A stretch of 28,515 bases of DNA from Actinomycetota bacterium. GTDB lineage: Bacteria > Actinomycetota > Actinomycetes > S36-B12 > UBA10799. Positions 15,702-23,172 of this stretch are shown piece after piece. The position numbers and the translations under genes were made by a program. Positions within the stretch are counted from its first letter, which is position 1. Every line of letters starts with the position of its first letter. Below the pieces are notes generated by a model. It saw only the letters and a list, made by a program, of their open reading frames with translations. It was not told where the DNA came from and did no database searches. The stretch is from NCBI GenBank assembly GCA_030837445.1, contig JAUPKM010000105.1, forward strand, positions 1-28,515, read 5' to 3'.

Positions 15702-16691
15702 CTACCGCGGATCCTCACCAGTCAGAACCCCAACCAGGTGCCACAGATCGGCAGCCGCGCCCGGCACGGGTCTGGTCCACGGGAGCCGCACCGTCGAACG
15801 AACTCGCCGGTCCAGCCAGAATCGGCCGCTGGGGGTGTCCCGGGAACTCGACGCCGCCAACCACACAATCGTGTCGGCACCCTCCGCGGGAGTACGCAGG
15901 ATTGGCCCTGTGATCCGGCGGAAGCCGGGCAGGGCGTCTGCCACCCCGGGGGTGTCCGCCCAACCGGGGTGCATCGAATGGAAGTCGATCTCCGGGAATC
16001 TTCGGGCCCACTCCTCCGACAGGGCAACCTGCGCCCGCTTCGCCCGCGCGTAGGAACGGACCCCGTCGTAGTCCGCAGGGTCGGACTGGACGGTGTCGGG
16101 GTCGAGTCGTTCGGCATACATACCGCCGCTCGCCACGACGATCACCCGAGGATCGCCCGCGGCGCGCAGCTCGCCCAGCAGGCCTGAAGTGATGACGAAA
16201 GGCGACAGCACCTGGGTCGCGAACGTTACCTCGAAGCCTTCCTGCGTGACCGTGTAGTCATGCGTCATCGCCCCTGCGTTGTGCACCAGCACGTCGACGA
16301 TCGGGGTAAGTTCCCTGACGACCGTGACCAGCCTCCGAGCTTCTGACAGCAGGGACAGGTCCAGCCGAAGTCCGTGCACGCTGGCGCCGACGGGCCCTAG
16401 CTTCCGAGCGTCGGCGACCACCTTTGCCAACCGTGACTCGTCGCGACCCACCAACACCAGGTCAGCGCCGGCCGCGGCCATTTCGAGGGCCGCCTCTCGC
16501 CCGATTCCGGAGGTCGCCCCCGTCAGCACGACGAATCGGCCCGACAGGTCGGCAGGAGCAGTTGACCAGTTGAATATCCGACGGCGCACGACGTAGCCGA
16601 CTCGGCTGAAGCCACCTATCACTGTCGCCTCAAGTGCCGCGTCCCCGACGCTCGCCAGCCAGCCGGGCACAGCCAGACGTGGAGTTCTCAT
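15702..16691 (-). CDS. DHRS12-like short-chain dehydrogenase/reductase
   Basis: The 329-residue protein is a classical SDR with an extra N-terminal segment of about 50 residues. It shows the cofactor motif TGATSGIG (57-64), NAG (138-140), catalytic S188, and Y214/K218 in YARAK. HPGWADTPGV, ALPGF, EGADTIVWLA and SGRFWLDR match the DHRS12 group of oxidoreductases, which also begins with an amphipathic N-terminal extension. The substrate of that group is not settled; a lipid or hydrophobic carbonyl compound is likely. Its ATG overlaps the SRPBCC stop (ATGA), so the two are translationally coupled and probably act together. The PlsC-like gene follows 48 bp later. Confidence 0.9.
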   Translation of the reverse strand: MRTPRLAVPGWLASVGDAALEATVIGGFSRVGYVVRRRIFNWSTAPADLSGRFVVLTGATSGIGREAALEMAAAGADLVLVGRDESRLAKVVADARKLGPVGASVHGLRLDLSLLSEARRLVTVVRELTPIVDVLVHNAGAMTHDYTVTQEGFEVTFATQVLSPFVITSGLLGELRAAGDPRVIVVASGGMYAERLDPDTVQSDPADYDGVRSYARAKRAQVALSEEWARRFPEIDFHSMHPGWADTPGVADALPGFRRITGPILRTPAEGADTIVWLAASSSRDTPSGRFWLDRRVRSTVRLPWTRPVPGAAADLWHLVGVLTGEDPR

Positions 16692-17152
16692 CGCTCCGAC
16701 GCCAGGGCCGCCAGGGCCTGCCGCAAGCCACCGCTTGCGCGCCGACCGACCACTTCGAACAGCACGCGTAGTCCGAGATCACCGACCCGCCGGAATCCGC
16801 GAAGCGCCAGATCCGCGTCATAGCGCACCTCGCAGCCCAGGCCGGCGGGGCGAATCGTGATGACATCGAAGGACACGAAATCGGCATTCTCAGCTCGAAG
16901 TTCGATCCGCCCGCTGCCGCCGGAGTCCGCTGGGCGCTCGGCCATCAGACAGTGGTACTCCAGCGGGATCTTCCGACCGAAGAACTCCGCAGTCACCAAA
17001 TAACGCGCGCCTGCGCTGCCGGCAACTCCGTCGATCAGCCGGGCGGCGGAGACGCCTGGATCCCACTGTGCGACCGTCGAAAAATCGGCAAGGTAGTCGA
17101 ACACCACCTGTGGATCCGCCGAGGAAGTCACGGTCGTGCCGAACCGTGCCAT
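16688..17152 (-). CDS. SRPBCC-fold (polyketide cyclase/dehydrase-like) protein coupled to the SDR
   Basis: The 154-residue protein has the START/Bet v1-like pattern: a first strand with MARFGTTVTSSADPQVVFDYL, then a helix with ADFSTVAQWDPGV, alternating strands, and a long C-terminal helix. These proteins hold hydrophobic ligands in a central cavity. There is no signal peptide, so it is cytoplasmic. A strong AGGAGGA ribosome-binding site lies 7 nt before the ATG. The stop overlaps the SDR start by 4 bp. It may bind or present the SDR substrate; this is inferred from the overlap alone. It is divergent from the hydrolase gene at 17214, with 61 bp between them. Confidence 0.85.
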   Translation of the reverse strand: MARFGTTVTSSADPQVVFDYLADFSTVAQWDPGVSAARLIDGVAGSAGARYLVTAEFFGRKIPLEYHCLMAERPADSGGSGRIELRAENADFVSFDVITIRPAGLGCEVRYDADLALRGFRRVGDLGLRVLFEVVGRRASGGLRQALAALASER

Positions 17153-17201
17153 TTCTGATCCTCCTCATCCGCCGCGATGGAGGATTGTCGGGAGCCGGGT
17201 C

Positions 17202-17207
17202 TAATGT
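17202..17207 (+). promoter_or_regulatory. Leaderless -10 box of the GDSL hydrolase gene
   Basis: TAATGT ends exactly 6 nt before the ATG at 17214, with no Shine-Dalgarno site between. It lies in the 61-bp divergent interval shared with the SRPBCC gene. Confidence 0.5.
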
Positions 17208-17213
17208 GACTCT

Positions 17214-19436
17214 ATGGCAATTCCACGATCGCGCACGCCCGGCGCAGCACGCCTCCGAAGTCTCATCACTGGCATCGCTTGCGCGGCGCTCCTAGTGGCC
17301 GGTTTCAGCCTTCCCGCGGCGGCGGCCCCGCCCCCTAACCCCGCATCCGCCGACTCGCTGGCCGACCCGGTTACTGACGCAGACGCCGATGGCTGGGTTG
17401 TCAGCTTGGGCGACTCGTTCATTTCTGGGGAGGGCGGGCGCTGGGCAGGCAACTCGGAGGATTCGGAGTGGCGCGTTGACGCTGGCGGCCAGAACGCCTA
17501 TCTGGATCCGGCCGCGTCGGCGATCGACAAGTGGGGGCAGAAGTGCCATCGGTCCACCGCGGCTCTGGTCCATGTCGGCGGTGGGCAACAGACCCTCAAC
17601 CTCGCCTGTAGCGGCGCCGAGACGCGTACCACCGGATCACGGAAGGGTGGCGACTTCAAACCGGGTATCGATTTCGCTGATACCCCGGACGGCAAGGGCC
17701 AACTCACCCTGCTCAAGCAGTTCGCCGCCGACCACACCGTCAAGACAGTGGTGCTGTCCATCGGCGGCAACGACTTCCAATTCTCCGGCGTCATCAAGGC
17801 CTGCGTGCTGGCCTTCCTGCCGTTCTGGAAGGCCACCCCCTGCTCGAAGCAGAACGATGTCACCAAACTCTTCTCGCCAGCGGGCGTCGCGGCCACCACC
17901 AAGAACATTTCCGACGCGATCGTCCGACTGCGCACGGCGCTGAACGACTCAGGCCAAGGCAGTGCCGCCATCATCGTCAGCACCTACCCGAATCCGATTC
18001 CGCCAGCGACGGAGACTCGGACCAAGGAGACCTACATCGATCGGCTCTACAACAACGGCTGTCCATTCCTGAACACCGACATGACGTGGGCCGCCGGAAC
18101 CGTGGCACCGACCGTGAGCAACGCCGTACGGCAAGCCGTGATCGACTCCCAAGTGGCCGGAATCAGAGTCCTCAACATGGATCCGGTGGTGGCGGGACAC
18201 CGCCTCTGCGCCAAGAACGTCAACACCCTCAGCAACCTGGGCAAGACGTGGACGACCCCGGGAGCCTGGGATCTGAGCGAATGGATGACCCAGATCCGCC
18301 TCACCTCCACCGTCGGCACGAACTACGAGGTGCAGGAGAGCATGCACCCGAACTGGTGGGCTGAGCGCGCGATGCGCAACTGCTTCCGCCGGATGCTTGA
18401 CCCAGCAGTCGGCACCGCTGCCTGGTGCAGCCAGGACCCGGCCCGCAGTTTCGACGCGGCCCTGGGTGAACCGGTGATGCGGCTCACTTCCGTGAAGCCG
18501 GCCGCACTCGCAGCCCCTGTTGCATCAGTTGCAGACCGTTCACCATCAGTCGCAGCCAGCAGCGAGGTGCTGGCCCGGGGTGAGATCCGGACGATTCCCC
18601 GCCTGATCTACCCCGTTCAGACGGGTCCAGATGCCATCTCGTTGACCGCGTTCAAGTCGACGGTCAGCTCATATCGACCGGTGGCGATGTACCCGTCATC
18701 CTCCGACTCGGGTCGCGTGCTCGCCTACATCGCGGAGGACGGATCCCCGGGTAACCCGGTTCGCCCGGTCGTACGAATCCTGATCGGGGGTGTGCCACGG
18801 ATGAATTTGCCGGCCACTGGGATACCTCAGGTCACCGCAGACGGCCGATTGGTGGTGATCTCCGACGGCAGCAGAGTGGTCGCGTTCGACACCGTCACGT
18901 CGCGTCTTCGGACCCTCTGCGCCAATTGCGGCACTGACCTGATGACCGCGGCGCTGGCGCCCGATCGCGCCACGGTCGCGTTGGTGTCCACGATCCCGCT
19001 GCACGCCGAACAGTTGTTGACGATCCGACGCCTGTCCGATGGAGCCCTGCTGGCCGCGACCCGGTTCCAACCGACCGGGGACCATGCGCTGGCCTGGGAT
19101 CGCAACTCCCGAAAGGTGGCCTTCAGCACCCAGTTGATCAGCAACGACGGCACCGGCAGCGTCATCAAGTTCTTGCGTCGCGACGGCCGGCTACTGCCGA
19201 CCGCCTTGCACCGGTCCGGCTTCAGCTATCAATCCCCTCGCTGGTTCGACGGCAGCCTCTGGGCTATCCGCCTCACCGACGCCGAGGTCCGCGATCCGAA
19301 CGCGGGGGCTCCGGGCAACGCCGTCCGGGTCGCCTCTGTCGGCGGGGTCGGGGTGCCATCCCTGCGTGGGCCGGTGGACCGAGTTCTCACCGGAGTTGAG
19401 GGCGACCTGCTGCGACAAGCCACCTGGACCAGATAG
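17214..19436 (+). CDS. Secreted GDSL/SGNH hydrolase with a propeller-like C-terminal domain
   Basis: The 740-residue product has a signal peptide (arginine-rich start, hydrophobic residues about 17-34, cleavage near AAA). The SGNH esterase domain spans about 60-400: block I GDSFISGEG (D67, S68), block III GGND (184-187) and catalytic H378 in SMHPNWW. Paired cysteines around 111-132 and 283-332 suggest disulfides, as in secreted actinobacterial lipases. After an Ala/Ser/Pro linker, residues about 455-740 contain repeated beta units (GIPQVTADGRLVVISDGSR, HALAWDRNSRKVAFST) resembling PD40/WD40-type propeller blades. The enzyme probably hydrolyses lipid or carbohydrate esters outside the cell; the second domain may bind substrate or the wall. 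It is the first gene of a three-gene run with an SRPBCC protein 13 bp later and a nuclease lipoprotein overlapping that. Confidence 0.9.
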   Translation: MAIPRSRTPGAARLRSLITGIACAALLVAGFSLPAAAAPPPNPASADSLADPVTDADADGWVVSLGDSFISGEGGRWAGNSEDSEWRVDAGGQNAYLDPAASAIDKWGQKCHRSTAALVHVGGGQQTLNLACSGAETRTTGSRKGGDFKPGIDFADTPDGKGQLTLLKQFAADHTVKTVVLSIGGNDFQFSGVIKACVLAFLPFWKATPCSKQNDVTKLFSPAGVAATTKNISDAIVRLRTALNDSGQGSAAIIVSTYPNPIPPATETRTKETYIDRLYNNGCPFLNTDMTWAAGTVAPTVSNAVRQAVIDSQVAGIRVLNMDPVVAGHRLCAKNVNTLSNLGKTWTTPGAWDLSEWMTQIRLTSTVGTNYEVQESMHPNWWAERAMRNCFRRMLDPAVGTAAWCSQDPARSFDAALGEPVMRLTSVKPAALAAPVASVADRSPSVAASSEVLARGEIRTIPRLIYPVQTGPDAISLTAFKSTVSSYRPVAMYPSSSDSGRVLAYIAEDGSPGNPVRPVVRILIGGVPRMNLPATGIPQVTADGRLVVISDGSRVVAFDTVTSRLRTLCANCGTDLMTAALAPDRATVALVSTIPLHAEQLLTIRRLSDGALLAATRFQPTGDHALAWDRNSRKVAFSTQLISNDGTGSVIKFLRRDGRLLPTALHRSGFSYQSPRWFDGSLWAIRLTDAEVRDPNAGAPGNAVRVASVGGVGVPSLRGPVDRVLTGVEGDLLRQATWTR

Positions 19437-19449
19437 CCGGAGGAACGAC

Positions 19450-19932
19450 ATGGCGCAAAGCACTGTCAGCGAGGCCATCGAGGTGGACGCAGACATCACG
19501 TTGGTGTGGGAGTTGGTCAGCGACCCGAGCAACTACCCTCGGTGGAGTCCGGAGGCGAGCGGCGTGCGTCGCCGCAGCGGAACCGGACCCTGGGCAGTCG
19601 GCGACGTCTTCACCGGCAGCAACCGAATCTGGCTACCCTGGTCGACCAACTGCCGGGTTGTGCGGGCGTCACCGCTGGAGGCCTTCGCGTTCGATGTCTC
19701 CTTCAGCGTCCTGCCGGTCGCCCGCTGGAGCTACGAACTGGCCCCGAACGCGACTGGCGGAACCCTCGTCACGGAGCGATGGGAAGACCATCGCACGGGT
19801 CTCAAGGGGGCCATCGTCAAGCCGTCCGGCCTGCTGGTCGGCCGCGGAAGGGATGCCGCCACTCGCAATCGAGCCACCATGCGCGCCACCCTGGCCCATC
19901 TGAAAGCTGAAGCCGAGCGGGCTCGGAGTTGA
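19450..19932 (+). CDS. SRPBCC-fold protein in the hydrolase operon
   Basis: The 160-residue protein resembles the polyketide cyclase/dehydrase branch of the START superfamily: SEAIEVDADITLVWELVSD, then PSNYPRWSPEA, SYELAPN and a C-terminal helix (LAHLKAEAERA). It has no signal peptide, unlike the genes on either side. ATG 19450 has GGAGGA 5-6 nt upstream; a longer frame from 19366 runs into the hydrolase gene and lacks family similarity. It starts 13 bp after the hydrolase stop and its own stop overlaps the TTG of the nuclease gene. It is only distantly similar to the SRPBCC protein at 16688-17152. Its ligand is unknown. Confidence 0.85.
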   Translation: MAQSTVSEAIEVDADITLVWELVSDPSNYPRWSPEASGVRRRSGTGPWAVGDVFTGSNRIWLPWSTNCRVVRASPLEAFAFDVSFSVLPVARWSYELAPNATGGTLVTERWEDHRTGLKGAIVKPSGLLVGRGRDAATRNRATMRATLAHLKAEAERARS

Positions 19933-20531
19933 GGAAGCCACCAACTGGCATCGCGGTCGCCACTGCTCTGCTGGCGCTGAGCCCGTTTGCGGCCGGCTGT
20001 GGCGTTGAAGGCGCAGGCAACTCAGCAGCAACCGGGTCCGGCGCCGACCGTTCATCTAGCAGTGCGGCGGCCAGCCAACCAACCAGCGCCTCGACCCTCA
20101 ATCCGGTGGCACCTGCGCCCACCATCGCCGGCGCGGCGAAGGCTCCCGTCGGCGTACAAGCTTCCGAAACCGGGATCGTGGACAAGGTCGTCGACGGCGA
20201 CACCGTGGACGTGCGCGGCGTTGGTCGGGTTCGCGTCCTCGGAATCGACACACCGGAGCGTGGCGAATGCGGTTTCGGCCCCGCGACGTCCTACCTGAAG
20301 ACACTGGTGCTGGGACGCACCGTCGCGCTGGTCTCCCCCGACGGCTCCGACGACGAGGACAGGTACGACCGTAAGCTCCGCTACCTAGACGTCGACGGAA
20401 CCGACGCCGGCCTTGCCGAAATCATGGCCGGGCTCGCCCGCGCCCGGTACGACTCCCGGGACGGCTACGGCGCACACCCTCGGGAACAGGTCTACATCGC
20501 GGCGGACACCGCCGCGCCGAGTACCTGCTGA
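19929..20531 (+). CDS. Thermonuclease-like (SNase) lipoprotein
   Basis: The 200-residue product starts at a TTG that overlaps the previous stop codon (TTGA); no other start precedes the signal sequence. A lipoprotein signal ends at FAAGC, so C24 would be lipidated. A Ser/Ala/Thr-rich linker runs to about residue 78. The staphylococcal nuclease domain follows: VVDGDTVDV (D89, D91, T92), VRVLGIDTPERGE (R102, D107, T108, E110) and DRYDRKLRYLDVDG (R148). The calcium ligands and the catalytic Arg/Glu/Arg set of the family are all present, so it should be an active Ca-dependent phosphodiesterase on DNA or RNA at the outer face of the membrane. A role in nutrient recovery or defence against foreign DNA is speculation. 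Context with a secreted esterase fits breakdown of outside material. Confidence 0.88.
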   Translation: MRKPPTGIAVATALLALSPFAAGCGVEGAGNSAATGSGADRSSSSAAASQPTSASTLNPVAPAPTIAGAAKAPVGVQASETGIVDKVVDGDTVDVRGVGRVRVLGIDTPERGECGFGPATSYLKTLVLGRTVALVSPDGSDDEDRYDRKLRYLDVDGTDAGLAEIMAGLARARYDSRDGYGAHPREQVYIAADTAAPSTC

Positions 20532-20561
20532 ACTGCACGGAGGTAGGAGACAGGTGAACTA

Positions 20562-20578
20562 TCGTGGTGCCACCACGA
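20562..20578 (+). promoter_or_regulatory. 17-bp palindrome overlapping a -10-like box
   Basis: TCGTGGTG and CACCACGA flank a single C, giving a perfect inverted repeat 31 nt after the nuclease stop and 30 nt before the zinc-ribbon gene start. TATCGT at 20560-20565 overlaps its left edge, so it may be an operator. A terminator for the upstream operon is the alternative. Confidence 0.4.
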
Positions 20579-20608
20579 CGGCATCGCCGCCGAAAGGGAG
20601 TGGGCACA

Positions 20609-22144
20609 GTGACTTGGACCGGTAGCCGGCCGCCTGTCGCCGGGACCTGTCAGCGGTGCGAGGGTGAACTCGAGGATGGTTTCCGCTATTGCCTGGTCTG
20701 CGGCACTCCGGTACGAGCGACCCAGGCAGCTGAGACATCCGCCACGTCCGTCCTCGCTTCGACCGGCGACGAACCGGTGCCGGCAACCCAGATCATCCCG
20801 GTGGCCAGGACAGGGATAGACGCCCTGCTGGCGGGCCCGGCCCAGCAGACGGTTGTGCTGGACCGCAGCCCGGCCAGGTCGACGGGCACCGGAGCCGGAC
20901 CGTCTGCGGGCAGCGCGGCGCCCGGTGATCTGCCGCCCGCGGACCCTCCCGGTCCGCACCGCCAGCCGCGATCGAGTCCTCGGTCGCGACCCTGGCTGGT
21001 CCTGGTTCTGGTTCTCACCCTCGCCGCGGCTGGCGTCGGCGGCTGGTACTACCTGCGCGAGAGCCGCCGGTCCGACCAGCTGCAGGCGCTGCTCTCGCAA
21101 GACCGAGAGATCGTTGACACCGTCCTGCTGCAACTCTCGTCCGCCTCCACCACGGCCGAGATTCGCGCAGCTGCCAGCCCGGCAGTCGACCAGTCTCGGG
21201 AACACGCGGCTGCAGCGGCCGAGGCGGCGAGCAGCACCGAGGCGGCGGAGCTACGGCCGATGGGTCGCGCTTTGGACGCCGTGGCCGGACTGCGCACTCT
21301 GACTGCGGACACCCTAGATAGCTGGTCCTCAGAACAGCCCAAGGTCGCCTCGGCCCTGCGGGCCGTGCCCGCCCTGGCGGCCGACACGACGGCGATCGAC
21401 GCCGCCTTGGCCAATGTCGCCTCGGTCGTCCGCAGGGGACAGACAGCCCTTGCCGATTGGCAGCAGGAGGCGGCCGACGCCGAACAGGAATCCGCAGGAT
21501 CCGTGTCCGACCTCGACGACTATGCGCTGGCTGTGCGCACTGAGCTAGACGGCGTCCGCCGTGCCCAGCAGTCCGGCGGCGCCGCGCTTCGCGACTCGGA
21601 TTTCGGACCGATCCGGGGCTACCAGGGTGCGGCGTCGGCCGCCGAGGCCACCGCCGCTGACCTGGCAGCAGCCGCGGACGGCCTCGATGATCAAACCCGA
21701 GTGTCGGAGGTCAGTTGGCAGCACGACGAGCTCGTCCACGCAGTCACTGCCATGTCCAGTTCGGTCACGAACTTGGCCACGTCGTTTACCCAGGCCTCCC
21801 AATGCCGCGTCGTCAACCAGCCGACCCCGAGCGCCTCGGCCAGCACCTCCGCCGGCGCGACTGGAACTGACTCTCCGCAAGATGCCCTCGCGCCAGCCGG
21901 GCCAGGCGCAACTAGCGCCCCGACCAGCTCGGCCGACACGGGCAGCTCCGCAGTGGAGATTCAGCGGGTCGCCGATACGCCTCTCTGCGATCAACTGGCT
22001 CGTGACGCGTGGGGCGCCTACTCCGCCGCCGCCGCGGAACAGGGCCCTGCGTTGGACTCGGCGATCAGCTCGTGGGAATCCCGCCTCACAGAGCGACGGC
22101 AGGAGCTGACGTCAATCTCGGCTCCTGCGAAACCAGAGGTCTGA
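20609..22144 (+). CDS. Zinc-ribbon, single-span membrane protein with Ala-rich helical outer domain
   Basis: The 511-residue product begins at GTG 20609, preceded by AAAGGGAG at about 9 nt. Residues 14-31 form a zinc ribbon (CxxC, ten residues, CxxC: C14, C17, C28, C31). A proline/serine-rich, probably disordered region leads to one membrane span at about 129-149 (WLVLVLVLTLAAAGVGGWYYL-type). The remaining 360 residues are Ala/Ser-rich and helical, with coiled-coil-like stretches (DREIVDTVLLQL, TAAEIRAAA-like), and end in a Ser/Thr/Pro linker and a short helical domain. I recognise no enzyme family. The ribbon should be cytoplasmic and the helical part outside. The gene converges on a Ser/Thr kinase gene only 43 bp away. 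The Thr/Ser-rich cytoplasmic segment could be a phosphorylation target; that is a guess. Confidence 0.78.
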   Translation: MTWTGSRPPVAGTCQRCEGELEDGFRYCLVCGTPVRATQAAETSATSVLASTGDEPVPATQIIPVARTGIDALLAGPAQQTVVLDRSPARSTGTGAGPSAGSAAPGDLPPADPPGPHRQPRSSPRSRPWLVLVLVLTLAAAGVGGWYYLRESRRSDQLQALLSQDREIVDTVLLQLSSASTTAEIRAAASPAVDQSREHAAAAAEAASSTEAAELRPMGRALDAVAGLRTLTADTLDSWSSEQPKVASALRAVPALAADTTAIDAALANVASVVRRGQTALADWQQEAADAEQESAGSVSDLDDYALAVRTELDGVRRAQQSGGAALRDSDFGPIRGYQGAASAAEATAADLAAAADGLDDQTRVSEVSWQHDELVHAVTAMSSSVTNLATSFTQASQCRVVNQPTPSASASTSAGATGTDSPQDALAPAGPGATSAPTSSADTGSSAVEIQRVADTPLCDQLARDAWGAYSAAAAEQGPALDSAISSWESRLTERRQELTSISAPAKPEV

Positions 22145-22187
22145 CCAGCCGGCGAGTAGCCACTGCCCGAACCGGTCCCGCAGGCTG

Positions 22188-23099
22188 TCAGCCGGGTGTC
22201 AGTAGCTCCGCCCGGGTGAGCACCCCCTCGGCGGTGGGCCGTTGCTCCGGGTCGGTGCGCAGACAGGCTCGGACGAGTTCGTCCAATCCGGGGACCTGCG
22301 GGTAGGGAGCCAGGCTTGGTTCCCCATTGCTGATCCGCCACGCGACCGCCTCCGGTCGCCCCGTCCCAAAGGGGTGCTCCCCGGTTGCCGCGTAGTGGGC
22401 CAGCAGACCGAGGGCGTGCACATCACAGGGACGATCCTCACCGGTCCCCAGCAGTTGCTCCGGCGACATCCAGACCAGCGACCCCACCCGAGTACCTGTG
22501 CTGGTGACACTTGTCGCATCGAGGGCTCGAGCGATCCCATAGTCGAGGATCACCGGGCCATCCTGGGCGAGCACGACGTTGGACGGCTTCAGGTCTCGGT
22601 GCACCACCCCGGCTTGATGGATTGCCTGCACACCCTGCGCCAGCCCCCGCACGAACTCGCAGACACCGCGGGCCCCGAGTCCAACGGTGTGCTGCAGACG
22701 CTCGGCGAGATTCGGGCCGGGGACATAGTCCATCACCACCCACTGCGGTGTGTCGCGAACATTCGCGGCGATCAGGTTGGCAGTTCGCGGGCCGCGCACG
22801 CCTTTCATCGCCCGCACCTCCCGGGAGAATCGCGCCCGAAACTCCACCTGACCAGCCAACTCATCGCGAACGACCTTCACCGCAACTCGGCTGCCGTCCG
22901 GCTCCTGGCCGAGGTAGACCACTCCCATACCGCCTTCGCCGATGCGGCCCTGCAACTCGAACACCCCGACCCGCGTTGGATCCGTCGGCCGCAACCGGGC
23001 AGTGGTCGACGGAATGGATCCTGGCACCGCGGGCGCCCACGGAGATCGGGCTGCCGGAGGTGACAGATGTGCTTCGGGTGCTGACTCCGGACCGGCCAT
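22188..23099 (-). CDS. Soluble Ser/Thr protein kinase (Hanks type)
   Basis: The 303-residue protein is almost entirely a eukaryotic-like kinase domain. Residues 54-59 are the glycine loop GEGGMG, K75 lies in VAVKVV, and HRDLKPSN is at 167-174. The DFG position reads DYG (186-188), and the APE position reads SPEQ. An activation loop rich in Thr and Ser (SVTSTGTRVGS) offers autophosphorylation sites. The domain ends near residue 295. Unlike PknB-type kinases it has no membrane span, PASTA or sensor domain, so it is cytoplasmic and must receive its signal through a partner. ATG 23099 is chosen because TACCGT lies 7 nt upstream (leaderless); the frame stays open to 23231 but that part overlaps the divergent fadE start. 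The convergent zinc-ribbon membrane protein is a possible partner. Confidence 0.92.
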   Translation of the reverse strand: MAGPESAPEAHLSPPAARSPWAPAVPGSIPSTTARLRPTDPTRVGVFELQGRIGEGGMGVVYLGQEPDGSRVAVKVVRDELAGQVEFRARFSREVRAMKGVRGPRTANLIAANVRDTPQWVVMDYVPGPNLAERLQHTVGLGARGVCEFVRGLAQGVQAIHQAGVVHRDLKPSNVVLAQDGPVILDYGIARALDATSVTSTGTRVGSLVWMSPEQLLGTGEDRPCDVHALGLLAHYAATGEHPFGTGRPEAVAWRISNGEPSLAPYPQVPGLDELVRACLRTDPEQRPTAEGVLTRAELLTPG

Positions 23100-23106
23100 G
23101 GGTCCG

Positions 23107-23112
23107 ACGGTA
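23107..23112 (-). promoter_or_regulatory. Leaderless -10 box of the kinase gene
   Basis: TACCGT on the minus strand ends 7 nt before ATG 23099, and no Shine-Dalgarno site is present. It lies in the 73-bp interval divergent from the acyl-CoA dehydrogenase gene. Confidence 0.4.
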
Positions 23113-23172
23113 GCTCGCGACGGAAGGCTACGCTGCCAACGGACGCCCGACCCCACGCAGCAGGAGCCCTCG

